A program made the position numbers and the translations under genes. Below the pieces are notes generated by a model. The model was not told where the DNA came from, ran no database searches, and was given only the letters and a program-made list of their open reading frames with translations. A stretch of 64,000 nt of DNA from Hoeflea ulvae. GTDB taxonomy: Bacteria > Pseudomonadota > Alphaproteobacteria > Rhizobiales > Rhizobiaceae. Location: positions 3,603,501-3,667,500 of the forward strand of contig NZ_JAOVZQ010000001.1 of assembly GCF_026619435.1 (NCBI RefSeq), read 5' to 3'. The stretch's first letter is position 1, and each line of letters starts with the position of its first letter. Below, in pieces: positions 48,420-57,393 of the stretch.

Positions 48420-49445
48420 ATGCAGCCCTTCGCCTCTCCCCGACCGGCAAGCGCCGGACATGCTTATCTGTCAGGCATCATCGTCATGGCGCTGCTCGCA
48501 GGTCTTGGCCTTGCCGCCTCGACCATCAGCGCCACCGCCAATCCGGAGCTGTGGCAGCGCGAGGGCTGGCGCACCGATTTTTCCAAAACCGCCATCGATC
48601 TTGCCGAGATCATGTCCGGCGGACCGCCGCGCGACGGCATCCCGCCGATCGATGAGCCGATCTTCCTGCCGGTTTCGCAAACGGCCGGGCTGGATGACAA
48701 GGAACCGGTGATGTCGGTTGTCATCGACGGTCAGGCCCGGGCCTATCCGCTCAGCATCATGATCTGGCACGAGATCGTCAACGACACCCTGGCCGGACGG
48801 CCGATTGCGGTGACCTATTGCCCGCTGTGCAATGCGGCCATCGTCTTTGACCGCACCATCGCCGGCGCGGTGACGACATTCGGCACCACCGGCAAGCTGC
48901 GCAATTCCGATCTCATCATGTATGACCGCGACACCGAGAGCTGGTGGCAGCAATTCACCGGTGAAGCCATTGCCGGGTCGCGCACAGGAACCAGGCTGGA
49001 CGTGATCCCGTCACGGCTCGATTCCTGGCAGAATTTCCGCGCCCGTCACCCCGGCGGCGAGGTTCTGGCGCCCGGCAATCCCGGCCTGCGCGCCTATGGC
49101 AAGAACCCCTATGCCGGCTATGACAGTTCCGCGGTTCCGTTTCTCTATCGCGGCACCATGCCCGACGGCATCGCGCCGCTTGCCTATGTCGTGGTGGTGC
49201 GCGATGCGCCCGCTCCGCTGGCCGTATCGCTCGACAGGCTGCACCGCGACGGGTCGGTGGATCTCGACGGGGTTGAAATCACCTGGGTGCCGGGCGTCCG
49301 CTCGGTGCTCGATACGGCTGCCATCGATGAGGGCCGCGAGATCGGCGGCGTCACGGTGACCCGCAATGGCATGGATCTGGCGCATGAACTGACCTTCGCC
49401 TTCGTCGTGAAGGCGTTCCTGCCGCAGACCGAGATCATGCAATAA
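48420..49445 (+). CDS. DUF3179 exported protein
   Basis: 341 residues. A signal-anchor ('YLSGIIVMALLAGLGLAAST') is followed by a DUF3179 domain with 'IMIWHEIVNDTLAGRPIAVTYCPLCNAAIVF' (the TYCPLCN core), 'TFGTTGKLRNSDLIMYD' and 'ESWWQQFTGEA'. The Cys pair and His suggest metal binding, but function is unknown. It may be an orphan envelope protein. Confidence 0.85.
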   Translation: MQPFASPRPASAGHAYLSGIIVMALLAGLGLAASTISATANPELWQREGWRTDFSKTAIDLAEIMSGGPPRDGIPPIDEPIFLPVSQTAGLDDKEPVMSVVIDGQARAYPLSIMIWHEIVNDTLAGRPIAVTYCPLCNAAIVFDRTIAGAVTTFGTTGKLRNSDLIMYDRDTESWWQQFTGEAIAGSRTGTRLDVIPSRLDSWQNFRARHPGGEVLAPGNPGLRAYGKNPYAGYDSSAVPFLYRGTMPDGIAPLAYVVVVRDAPAPLAVSLDRLHRDGSVDLDGVEITWVPGVRSVLDTAAIDEGREIGGVTVTRNGMDLAHELTFAFVVKAFLPQTEIMQ

Positions 49446-49500
49446 CCACGGCACCTGATTCGCGATTTCATCGCGCGATGTCTTGGTGTAAGGGACATCC

Positions 49501-49941
49501 ATGTCACCCCGCTTCGCCCAGATTCTGACCATCGTGCTGCCCCTGGCATTTGCCCCTGGCCCACACCAGCTGTGGGCGCAGACGGCCGCGGAGATTGCAG
49601 ACGAGGACCTGGCGGAGACCGAACCCGATCAGCCGCCTCCACCCTATGAAGCAAGGCTGCTGCGTCTGGCCGAAATTCTCGGCTCGGTGCAGTATCTGCG
49701 CAATCTGTGCAATGCCGAGGGCGAGACCGGCTGGCGCGAAACCATGCAGAAGCTGCTCGACAGCGAGACGGCGGGCGAAGAGAATCGGCGCGAGCAACTC
49801 ACCGCCGGCTACAACCGCGGATTTCGCGCTTTCGCCTCGGTTTACACAGTCTGCACCGATGCCGCCCTTGTTGCCGAGGAACGTTACCGTCGCGAAGGAG
49901 CAACACTTGTCACAGAAATCGTGGCGCGCTACGGAAATTGA
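49501..49941 (+). CDS. TIGR02301-family exported protein
   Basis: 146 residues with a cleavable signal peptide (cleavage near 'QLWAQ') and the family core 'LAEILGSVQYLRNLCNAEGETGWRETMQKLLDSE' in outline. It is conserved in Rhizobiales and of unknown function. The Cys pair (LCN... VCTD) could form a disulfide in the periplasm. It is followed by two conserved hypothetical genes. Confidence 0.85.
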   Translation: MSPRFAQILTIVLPLAFAPGPHQLWAQTAAEIADEDLAETEPDQPPPPYEARLLRLAEILGSVQYLRNLCNAEGETGWRETMQKLLDSETAGEENRREQLTAGYNRGFRAFASVYTVCTDAALVAEERYRREGATLVTEIVARYGN

Positions 49942-50033
49942 GGATTTGTTAACCGATATCGTCGCAGCCCCGTGCCGAAACGCATCAAGGCATGTTACGG
50001 TGTTAACAAGATGGTAAGTAAAAGTTGGTCCGC

Positions 50034-50303
50034 ATGACACATCAGACACCGCATACGCCCGATGAACTCGATGATCTGATCATCCAGGAAAAGCTCCAGG
50101 TGGCGATGGAACTGCAGCATGACGCCTGGGCCGAAAGCACGGCAGACGGCATCGAGCCCGAAATCATCGCCGACGCAGCCATGATCACGGCGATTCGCGA
50201 AACCGTCCGGGCATTGGGCGAAGATCAGGCTGAAGCTCTGGTCGACTCGCTGCGCGAGCGCATTCTCGCCGGTGAATTTTCTCCCGGCCGAGTGCTTCAA
50301 TAG
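50034..50303 (+). CDS. Small acidic hypothetical protein
   Basis: 89 residues from ATG 50034 (a TTG three codons earlier is possible). All-helical and acidic, it begins 'MTHQTPHTPDELDDLIIQEK' and ends 'ERILAGEFSPGRVLQ'. No known domain is recognised. A similar gene sits next to TIGR02301 in rhizobia (inference from general gene order). Likely cytosolic. Confidence 0.7.
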   Translation: MTHQTPHTPDELDDLIIQEKLQVAMELQHDAWAESTADGIEPEIIADAAMITAIRETVRALGEDQAEALVDSLRERILAGEFSPGRVLQ

Positions 50304-50323
50304 GATTATCGGCGGGGAGACAG

Positions 50324-51079
50324 GTGGGCGACAGGCGCAACAGCGGGTTTGAAACCGGCAGATTGAAGGACATCGCAGCCCTGTCAGTTGCGCTTTTTGT
50401 GGTCGTGTCCACAGGCCCGGCGCTGTCACTGAGCGAGCTCGCACCGGCCCAGCCTCCCTCGGAAGAGGTCGAGCAGGGAGCGCCGCTGCCGCCGCTTGAC
50501 GAACCCCAGACCGGACTGGATGGCGGCCTGCCCGAACCGGGACCAGTCATCCGCACAACGCCCCAGTCCGGCGAACCGGCATCCGAGGCCGGCGTGACCG
50601 AAGAACTCCCCCCGGTCGAAATTCTCACCGACTTCACGCAATTGCCCGAACCGGCCCGGCGCATGCGCCAGTTGATGCTGGATGCGGCCGCCACCGGCGA
50701 AATCGAGAATCTCAGGCCGCTGCTCGGCACCGGCCCCACCGCGACCCAGTTGTCATTCGGTGAAATCGAGGCCGATCCGGTCGCCTATCTGCGATCGATC
50801 TCGGGCGACGGAGAAGGCCAGGAAATCCTGGCAATTCTCATCGACCTGCTCAACACCGGCTTTGTCCGGATCGATGCCGGCGACGCCAATGAAACCTATA
50901 TCTGGCCCTATTTCGCCGCCCTGCCGCTCGACGGGCTGACGCCGCCGCAGCAGGTCGAGCTGCTGCGCATTGTCACCGCCGGCGACGTCGAGGACATGAA
51001 AGCCTATGGCGGCTACAATTTCTACCGGGCAGGCATCTCGCCGGATGGCGAGTGGCGGTTCTTCGTGGCCGGAGACTGA
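50324..51079 (+). CDS. Conserved exported hypothetical protein
   Basis: 251 residues from GTG 50324, with GGGGAGA upstream. A hydrophobic signal segment at about residues 17-36 ('IAALSVALFVVVSTGPALSL') is followed by a Pro/Glu-rich linker (40-100) and a helical globular domain (110-251) with 'YIWPYFAALPLDGLTPPQQVELL' and 'RAGISPDGEWRFFVAGD'. The C-terminus resembles uncharacterised rhizobial periplasmic proteins. No activity can be assigned. Confidence 0.75.
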   Translation: MGDRRNSGFETGRLKDIAALSVALFVVVSTGPALSLSELAPAQPPSEEVEQGAPLPPLDEPQTGLDGGLPEPGPVIRTTPQSGEPASEAGVTEELPPVEILTDFTQLPEPARRMRQLMLDAAATGEIENLRPLLGTGPTATQLSFGEIEADPVAYLRSISGDGEGQEILAILIDLLNTGFVRIDAGDANETYIWPYFAALPLDGLTPPQQVELLRIVTAGDVEDMKAYGGYNFYRAGISPDGEWRFFVAGD

Positions 51080-51172
51080 TCCTCCGATCTTCGCTTCCAC
51101 CCTTGCCCGAAGCGCCGCGACCGCCTACCTGTTCACCAGTTCTTGTTGCCGACCAAACCGGAGTGCCGCGCT

Positions 51173-52030
51173 GTGCCAGCCCTCGTCCTTGCCGACCGGA
51201 TTCTCGTGCGCGTGGATGGCGCCGATGCCGGTCATTTTCTGCAAAACCTGATCACTGCCAATATCGACGCGCTGCCGGATGGACAGGCCAGGCCCGCAGC
51301 ATTGCTGACACCGCAAGGCAAGATCCTGTTCGATTTCCTGATCTCGAAATCCGGCGAGACCGGTTTCAACTGCGATATCCGCACCGAAATCGCCGATGAT
51401 TTTGTCCGTCGGCTGACGCTCTACAAGCTGCGCGCCGCCGTCACGCTCGAAAAGAGTGCCGATACGCCGGTGATTGCCGGCTGGGATGGCAATGCCCCGG
51501 TCGGCGCGCTTGCCGACACGCGGTTTCCGGAAGCTGCCGGGGTGTGGCGGCTCTATGGCAGCGGCGCGGTTCTCGATGCGGAACGGCCGGACTGGGAAAC
51601 CATGCGAATCAGCCACGGCATTGCCGAATCCGGCGCCGATTTCGCCCTGTCCGACATTTTCCCGCATGACGCCATGATGGACAAGAATGACGGCGTGGAT
51701 TTCCGCAAGGGCTGCTATGTCGGCCAGGAAGTGGTGTCGCGCATGCATCACCGCGGCACCGCGCGGCGGCGGGTGGCGATCGTCACCGCCGAGACCGACC
51801 TGCCGCAGGCGCCTGCGGACGGCGACGGCATCAACATTCTGGCGGGCGAAAAGACAGTCGGCAGCCTCGGCTCCACCGCCGGCAAGACAGGCCTTGCCAT
51901 GGTCCGCACCGACCGGGTCGCCGATGCGCTCGCCGACAACATCCCGCTGACTGCTGGTGGCACGCCGGTGACGCTTGAGCTGCCCGCGTGGAGTGGCCTC
52001 TCCTTTGCCAGCCCTGCGCCGGACGCATAA
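51173..52030 (+). CDS. ygfZ: YgfZ/GcvT-like folate-binding protein
   Basis: 285 residues from GTG 51173 (a TTG at 51143 is also in frame). The family motif K-G-C-Y-x-G-Q-E appears in 'FRKGCYVGQEVVSRMHHRG'. 'HFLQNLITANID' and 'TPQGKILFDFLI' are typical N-terminal motifs. It uses tetrahydrofolate in assembly or repair of Fe-S clusters. It is followed 3 bp later by the HD gene. Confidence 0.92.
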   Translation: MPALVLADRILVRVDGADAGHFLQNLITANIDALPDGQARPAALLTPQGKILFDFLISKSGETGFNCDIRTEIADDFVRRLTLYKLRAAVTLEKSADTPVIAGWDGNAPVGALADTRFPEAAGVWRLYGSGAVLDAERPDWETMRISHGIAESGADFALSDIFPHDAMMDKNDGVDFRKGCYVGQEVVSRMHHRGTARRRVAIVTAETDLPQAPADGDGINILAGEKTVGSLGSTAGKTGLAMVRTDRVADALADNIPLTAGGTPVTLELPAWSGLSFASPAPDA

Positions 52031-52033
52031 GCC

Positions 52034-52648
52034 GTGGCGAGTTCCGAAAAAGCCCCCCGCGCCTGGCAGCGCATGCTCTCGGGCCGCAGGCTCGATCTGC
52101 TCGACCCCTCGCCGCTGGATGTCGAGATTTCCGATATTGCGCAAGGATTGGCCCGGGTGGCGCGCTGGAACGGCCAGACCCGCGGCGACCATGCCTTCTC
52201 CGTGGCCCAGCATTCGCTGATGGTCGAGGCCATCGTCGGCCGGCTGACCGATGCCTCGCCCCCGACCTTGCAAATGGCTTTGCTGCATGACGCGCCCGAA
52301 TATGTCATCGGCGACATGATCTCACCATTCAAGGCGGTGGTCGGCGGCGGCTACAAGACGGTGGAAGCCAGGCTGGAGGCCGCCATCCATATCCGCTTCG
52401 GGCTTCCGCCCGTCACGCCCAAATCCGTCAAGGCGCTGATCAAGCGGGCAGACCGGATTGCCGCCTATTTCGAGGCAACGGAACTCGCCGGCTTTGGCGA
52501 CGCCGAGGCGCGGGCCTTTTTCGGCTCGCCGCGCGACATCAACCGCGACATGCTCGATGTGCCGCCGCGGCCCGCAGCCGAAATCGAGACGCAGTTTCTC
52601 GCCCGTTTCGAGGCGATCGAGGCGCTGCGCCGCGCCGGAGGGAGCTGA
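52034..52648 (+). CDS. HD-domain hydrolase (YfbR-like)
   Basis: 204 residues from GTG 52034. The HD motif is complete: His in 'DHAFSVAQHS', the pair in 'ALLHDAPEYVIGD' and Asp in 'IKRADRIAAY'. It resembles YfbR-type 5'-deoxynucleotidases and related phosphohydrolases. It sits in a tight run ygfZ, HD, phosphatase, nadQ, all on the plus strand with gaps under 10 bp. Confidence 0.88.
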   Translation: MASSEKAPRAWQRMLSGRRLDLLDPSPLDVEISDIAQGLARVARWNGQTRGDHAFSVAQHSLMVEAIVGRLTDASPPTLQMALLHDAPEYVIGDMISPFKAVVGGGYKTVEARLEAAIHIRFGLPPVTPKSVKALIKRADRIAAYFEATELAGFGDAEARAFFGSPRDINRDMLDVPPRPAAEIETQFLARFEAIEALRRAGGS

Positions 52649-52651
52649 GCC

Positions 52652-53215
52652 ATGTCCTATCTCATCGTCTGCCGTCTCAACCAGATCGCCGAATCCGCCG
52701 TGCTCCACGGCGCCCGCGAAATGGTCAGCCTGCTCGCCGAGAACCAGGATTTTCACCGCCCTGCGGTGATCGACCAGGCCCGGCATCTCAGGCTCGGCCT
52801 CAATGACATTTCCATTGTCCGCCCCGGGCTCACCGCCCCGGGTGAAGCCCATGTCGACCAGTTGATAGACTTCGCCCGCAGCTGGGATCAGACCGCCCCG
52901 CTGGTGGTGCATTGCTGGCTGGGGATTTCCCGCTCGCCCGCCGCGGCCGCCATCACCGCACTGGCGATTGAACCCGATCAGGACGAGATGGCACTGGCGC
53001 AACGATTGCGCGCAGCCTCCCGCTTCGTTACGCCCAATGCCAGGCTCATCGAAATCGGCGACGCGATGCTTGGCCGCGGCGGACGGCTGGTGACGGCGAT
53101 CAAGTCGATCGGCCGGGGCGCCGATGCCTATGAGGGCAGCCGCTTCTGCTTCGCCATCCGGCCCGGTGAAGACGTTCCGCCTGCCACGCCCCACCGGCGC
53201 AAGAAGATGGGCTGA
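52652..53215 (+). CDS. Protein tyrosine phosphatase-like protein
   Basis: 187 residues. The P-loop 'VVHCWLGISRSPAAA' matches HCx(4)-G-x-x-R-S/T of dual-specificity/tyrosine phosphatases. An upstream Asp (in 'LGLNDIS') may be the general acid. The target is unknown. It begins 3 bp after the HD gene and precedes nadQ by 7 bp. Confidence 0.88.
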   Translation: MSYLIVCRLNQIAESAVLHGAREMVSLLAENQDFHRPAVIDQARHLRLGLNDISIVRPGLTAPGEAHVDQLIDFARSWDQTAPLVVHCWLGISRSPAAAAITALAIEPDQDEMALAQRLRAASRFVTPNARLIEIGDAMLGRGGRLVTAIKSIGRGADAYEGSRFCFAIRPGEDVPPATPHRRKKMG

Positions 53216-53222
53216 GCACACC

Positions 53223-54227
53223 ATGCAGCCCAGCTTCCCGGACATGGACGACATTCCTCCGTTGCGGATCGGGCTCAACGCGGCAATCGTCGCGGTCACC
53301 AACCACACGCCGAGCATCCTCGCGGTGCCGGCCTCTCCCGGTCACGGCCCGGCCGACGGGCTGCCATTCGGCCCGTTCGACCCGGCCCGCCACCGAACTT
53401 TCGAGGCCAGCCTGCGCGCAAGCGTAGAAAGCCAGACCGCGCTCAATCTGGGCTATGTCGAACAGCTCTACACCTTTGGCGACCGCGGACGCCAGATGCG
53501 CAGCGATGATGCCGGCCATGGCGACGGACCGCATATGGTCTCGGTCGGCTACCTCGCCTTGACCCGGGCCGATGCGGAAAATCCCGAAGCGCTGCACGCC
53601 ACCGGCGCCCGCTGGCGCGACTGGTACGAGCTGTTTCCCTGGGAAGACTGGCGCGACGGCCGCCCCGGGATGCTCGACGCCGCCATTTTGCCGCGGCTGT
53701 TGCCCTGGGCGGGAGAAAAGATCGCCAATCCGCAAAATCCCAGCCGCATGGCCCGCATCCGGCTGGCCTTCGGGCTCAATGATTTCCCCTGGGATGAAGA
53801 GCGCGTGCTCGACCGCTATGAGCTGCTCTACGAGGCCGGGCTGCTGGCCGAGGCCGTGGCCGACCAGCGCGTAAGCTCCACCGGCCTGACCGTTCCGCTC
53901 GGCCGCGCCATGCGCTTTGACCATCGCCGCATCGCCGCCACGGCCGTGCAGCGGCTCAGGGCCAAGATCAAGTACCGCCCGGTGATATTCGAGCTGATGC
54001 CGCCCGATTTCACCCTGACCCAGTTGCAGACCACGGTAGAGGCGATTTCGGGCCGGCACCTGCACAAGCAGAATTTCCGCAGACTGGTCGAGGGCGCCGA
54101 ACTGGTCGAACCCACAGGGGCGGCCAGCTCCGCCACCGGCGGCCGTCCCGCAGCGCTTTACAGGTTCCGCGCCAAGATCCTCGAAGAGCGCCCCGCCCCC
54201 GGCCTGCGCCTGGGCGGCAGGGGATAG
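53223..54227 (+). CDS. nadQ: NadQ-type NAD biosynthesis regulator (Nudix-like plus winged helix)
   Basis: 334 residues from ATG 53223. An N-terminal Nudix-like fold lacks a readable full Nudix box. A C-terminal DNA-binding domain follows: 'VIFELMPPDFTLTQLQTTVE' and 'FRRLVEGAELVEPTG', like NrtR/COG4111. In alphaproteobacteria this family (NadQ) represses nadABC. Here nadABC lies 3.2 kb away with a perfect 21-bp palindrome in front. A ligand such as NAD or a precursor is expected to bind the Nudix part (inference). It is the last gene of the plus-strand run from ygfZ. Confidence 0.85.
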   Translation: MQPSFPDMDDIPPLRIGLNAAIVAVTNHTPSILAVPASPGHGPADGLPFGPFDPARHRTFEASLRASVESQTALNLGYVEQLYTFGDRGRQMRSDDAGHGDGPHMVSVGYLALTRADAENPEALHATGARWRDWYELFPWEDWRDGRPGMLDAAILPRLLPWAGEKIANPQNPSRMARIRLAFGLNDFPWDEERVLDRYELLYEAGLLAEAVADQRVSSTGLTVPLGRAMRFDHRRIAATAVQRLRAKIKYRPVIFELMPPDFTLTQLQTTVEAISGRHLHKQNFRRLVEGAELVEPTGAASSATGGRPAALYRFRAKILEERPAPGLRLGGRG

Positions 54228-54564
54228 ACCGCCGGCATCGCGGCCACGGAGCCAGCGTCTGTGCGGCCTCGATCATTCGACGGAACCGGATGGACAGGCT
54301 GCGGACTACCGAATCATTGCTCGGCTGGATCAAAGCAACACAACAACAGAAAACTATCCGGCCGCGATTTACCAATATTTCACCGCGAAACAGAGTTTGC
54401 ATGTAAAAACAAAGCCAGATGATCACCCACAGCAATCCCTGTTGTATTCACTCAGGCCATGACGTAATATTTCAAATATATACACAAGGTGATTGCAGCG
54501 ATCGGCAAAGCTGGAAGATATACAATCAAGCTCTGCTGATCCGTTTGAAAACAAGGGGAATGGC
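54228..54564 (+). promoter_or_regulatory. Intergenic region with a sigma70-like promoter
   Basis: No gene is seen in these 337 bp, which are markedly more AT-rich than the flanks. TTGTAT (54442-54447), 17 bp, then TAATAT (54465-54470) fits a -35/-10 pair and would yield a leader of about 88 nt before the secreted haem protein. AAGGGG lies before that ATG. Confidence 0.55.
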
Positions 54565-55995
54565 ATGACGAGGAACTGTTCCGTTGCATGGACGATCTTG
54601 ACCGCAGGGCTTGGACTTGCCATCGCATCCACCGCAGCCATCGCGCAGGATACGCGCCCGGCCTATGAACCGATCTCGGCGCTGTATCGCTATTTCCAGG
54701 AAAACAAGGAGCTTGATGCCGCGGTTCAGGCCGGAGACCGCGCCTTTGTGCGCAACCATTCCTGGAACCTCTGGGCCGGCATGATGCAGCCGCTGACAAA
54801 GGACGAAAATTCCTGGCCGATCTGGTTCAGCTGGCAAACCTCCCACCAGGCCTTCGCCCAGGAAAACGGCGCCCCGGGTCCGAAAAGCCGCCCGGCTCGG
54901 CGGATACCGTCTCAGGCGGGCCATTCCCGCCTGCCCGTCTCCGACGGAGCCGGCGACGAAGTCAACACGCCGCAACCGCAATACCAGGTCCCGACCTATG
55001 TCATCCGGACCTATCCGGACGGTGTCACCAAGGGAACCGGAGGCAGCTATTCGGTCAATGACGGCACCTATTTCGTCAACAATGGCGATATATTGATCGC
55101 GACCGAAAGCCTGTCACAGGAAGGCTACGACGCCATTCGCAGCGAGAAGCTCTATCTGAAAAAGACGCTGGAAAACGCACTCAAAGACAACGAAAACATC
55201 GAGCTTCCGCGCAAATATGTCTCGACAAAACACATGTACTGGCCGGCCAAGGCCGATGGCCTGACCCCGCTCCCGGTCTGGAATGAGAATTTTCCGGATT
55301 TCTACGCAGGCTATGCCGGCTATGAACTGTGGAACTCGGTCGTTGCCATTGATCCGAGCAACACGCGCGACGGGGAACAGGTGGAAGTGACCTATCTCTT
55401 CGGCGTGAAAACCAATGAAGGGGCAACCATTCCGCCCCAGACCAAGACGGCCACGGTCGCCTCGATCGACAGATTCTACCACCACCGCGTCACCGACAAA
55501 GATTGGGAGCTGTTCAGCGACGCGGACAAGGCCATCCTCAATGCCGCCAGCATCTGGCTCTATGACGAGCCCTTTGGCGTCGGCGACTACCTGGTAACGG
55601 TCGCCGCCCACGTCAACACCAAGGAAATCGAAAGCTGGACCCTGCAGAGCGTCTGGTGGTCGCAGACCCCCGACAAGGGCCCCTATGCGGCCAACCGTCC
55701 GGAGTTGCCCGAAGCCGTGGGGCCGTGGAAACATTACCTGATGACCGACGCCTATGCCTTTGCGCCCGACGCGCAGGGCAATCTCGAAAAGGCGGTCAAT
55801 CCCTATATCGAGGGCGTCACCCATCCGATTGCGACCAGCTGCCGGAACTGCCATGTGCGCGCCGGCACCGGCAACACCGGATACCAGACCCCGCAATGTT
55901 TCGGCTTGCTGACATCGCTGACGCCCGACAGCGAATGCTTCAAGGGCGCATCGCTCACCGATTACATCTGGATCATTCCCGACCGCGCGCACTGA
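54565..55995 (+). CDS. Secreted monohaem-c-like protein of unknown function
   Basis: 476 residues. A signal peptide (about 1-27, cleavage after 'AAIAQ') is followed by a large domain with no recognised family. Near residue 427 'TSCRNCHVR' contains C-x-x-C-H, a single c-type haem site. Extra Cys in 'PQCFGLLTSLTPDSECF' may form a disulfide. The chain is rich in Trp/Tyr (WNLWAG, WPIWFSWQTS). It shares only this motif with cytochromes. It is alone, not in an operon, with its own promoter-like sequence and a hairpin after it. It could be an electron-transfer or peroxidase-type periplasmic protein, but I cannot say. Confidence 0.75.
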   Translation: MTRNCSVAWTILTAGLGLAIASTAAIAQDTRPAYEPISALYRYFQENKELDAAVQAGDRAFVRNHSWNLWAGMMQPLTKDENSWPIWFSWQTSHQAFAQENGAPGPKSRPARRIPSQAGHSRLPVSDGAGDEVNTPQPQYQVPTYVIRTYPDGVTKGTGGSYSVNDGTYFVNNGDILIATESLSQEGYDAIRSEKLYLKKTLENALKDNENIELPRKYVSTKHMYWPAKADGLTPLPVWNENFPDFYAGYAGYELWNSVVAIDPSNTRDGEQVEVTYLFGVKTNEGATIPPQTKTATVASIDRFYHHRVTDKDWELFSDADKAILNAASIWLYDEPFGVGDYLVTVAAHVNTKEIESWTLQSVWWSQTPDKGPYAANRPELPEAVGPWKHYLMTDAYAFAPDAQGNLEKAVNPYIEGVTHPIATSCRNCHVRAGTGNTGYQTPQCFGLLTSLTPDSECFKGASLTDYIWIIPDRAH

Positions 55996-56014
55996 TCCGG
56001 CACGGACATGCTTC

Positions 56015-56038
56015 GGGGCGTCCTTGCAAGGGCGCCCC
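56015..56038 (+). terminator. Terminator-like hairpin after the monohaem gene
   Basis: GGGGCGTCC pairs with GGGCGCCCC (nine pairs, one T-G wobble) around a TTGCAA loop, 20 bp after the stop. No U tract follows, so termination is plausible but not certain. Confidence 0.55.
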
Positions 56039-56412
56039 GGATCTGTTGGCGGGCGAGCAGGAGCCTGCGCGCCAAGCGCGGAGCTCGAAGGCAACGCCGC
56101 AGCGGAATCAATCCGGCAACCGGCTCGTCTAACAGGTTGGTTTGAAACAACTTATGACATGACAAACGGTGGAGATCTTGCTCGTTCAATGCCGGTGATG
56201 CCGAAGAGCGAGTTCTTATCATCGCGATGTCCGGTGCACCAAGCCGTGCGTGCGCGCCAACTCCATCTGGTCCCCGCCCCCGGGTCCAGCCTGTCCTAAC
56301 GCACCCATGCAGCAAGACACCATTGAACGGCGAATACTGATGTTTTCGGCAATCCCTTGAAGAGTAGGCGTTCCGGTTGTTAAATACCGGCATGTAGTTG
56401 GGGGACACAGTC
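56039..56412 (+). promoter_or_regulatory. Intergenic region with promoter for the LysM/glycine-rich gene
   Basis: I find no supportable gene between 56039 and 56412. TTGAAG (56357-56362), 17 bp, TTAAAT (56380-56385) makes a good sigma70-like pair 27 bp upstream of the next ATG. GGGGG before the start is a plausible ribosome site. Confidence 0.55.
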
Positions 56413-57384
56413 ATGGGATACGCATTTTACACCGTCAAACGCAATGATCAGTTGAACGTGATCTTGCGTAATCATTACGGAAATGCTGCGTTTCAGCGTG
56501 ACCGCGAGGCTCTTGTCTCGCTCGTTGTGCAAAACAATCCCACCATCAAGAACATCAACATGATTTTCCCCAACCAGGTAATCATGTTGCCCGAATTCGG
56601 CCCCTCGCACATGGCCGCCGGCTCCGCGCTTCCGGCCACCCAGCTTCCCATAGTGCAGGCCTGCTCGGTTGTCAGCGGCGGGCTTTCAAGCCTTGGGCCC
56701 GTAGCCCGTGATTTTCTCAGCAGCATCGATTTTCACAAGGCCGGTGCGGAAGCGGGCCAGGGATTTGTCGAGTTTGTCGGGAAATCGGTTGAAAATGCCA
56801 TTCCGGATATGCGCAACATCGCACTCGAATACTACCGGAAGGAATCCGGCACGATCACCACCAATCAGTACAATTACCGGCGCTCGGTCAATGTGAAGAA
56901 CGTGTCCTACAAGATCGGACCGCTTCATCAGTTGATCAATCCGGGCAAAAGCCCCGGGCAGATCCTCCGTATCCGCCCCAATGCGCCCATACGACCGCAA
57001 GCCATCCTGAAACAGGCCGATCAGGCCACCCGTATCACCAAGGTTGCCAAATCTGGATTTGTCATCCTCAAGGTTGCCTCCCTGGCGGAGGCCGGCGCAA
57101 GTATCCATCTCGCCTCCTCCAACCATGAGCGAACCACCATTCTTCTTGACGAGGTGTCAGGTTTTGTCGGTGCTGCCGCAGCCACTGCCGTGGCCGTCGC
57201 ACTGGTCGGCACACCGGTTGGATGGATTGCCATTGCAGGTGTCATCGCGGCAGGCGCCGGCGGGTCTATTGTCGGCGAAGCGGTTGGAAAGGCTCTCCAG
57301 GATGAAATGCTTTTCGATGAGAATGGCAAGCGGATCAACACCAAGGCCGACCGTATGTGGCGCTCTTTCTACGGGCCGCAATAA
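56413..57384 (+). CDS. LysM-like protein with a glycine-rich hydrophobic C-terminus
   Basis: 323 residues from ATG 56413. The N-terminus is LysM-like ('YTVKRNDQLNVILRNHYG' ... 'MIFPNQVIMLPE', about 6-60). A middle region of unknown fold follows. At about 246-296 there is a long Ala/Gly/Val hydrophobic stretch ('VGAAAATAVAVALVGTPVG' and 'GVIAAGAGGSIVGEAVGKAL') of glycine-zipper type, then a charged tail. This layout recalls pore-forming or membrane-inserting toxins and effectors delivered with LysM adaptors, but no known toxin motif or immunity gene is seen. No signal peptide is evident. Function unknown. Confidence 0.75.
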   Translation: MGYAFYTVKRNDQLNVILRNHYGNAAFQRDREALVSLVVQNNPTIKNINMIFPNQVIMLPEFGPSHMAAGSALPATQLPIVQACSVVSGGLSSLGPVARDFLSSIDFHKAGAEAGQGFVEFVGKSVENAIPDMRNIALEYYRKESGTITTNQYNYRRSVNVKNVSYKIGPLHQLINPGKSPGQILRIRPNAPIRPQAILKQADQATRITKVAKSGFVILKVASLAEAGASIHLASSNHERTTILLDEVSGFVGAAAATAVAVALVGTPVGWIAIAGVIAAGAGGSIVGEAVGKALQDEMLFDENGKRINTKADRMWRSFYGPQ

Positions 57385-57393
57385 AGGTCGGTT

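Noticed and set aside
56024..56299. A 91-codon open frame between the monohaem and LysM-like genes
   Set aside because: It has no ribosome site, starts within the hairpin after the previous gene and shows no recognisable domain.
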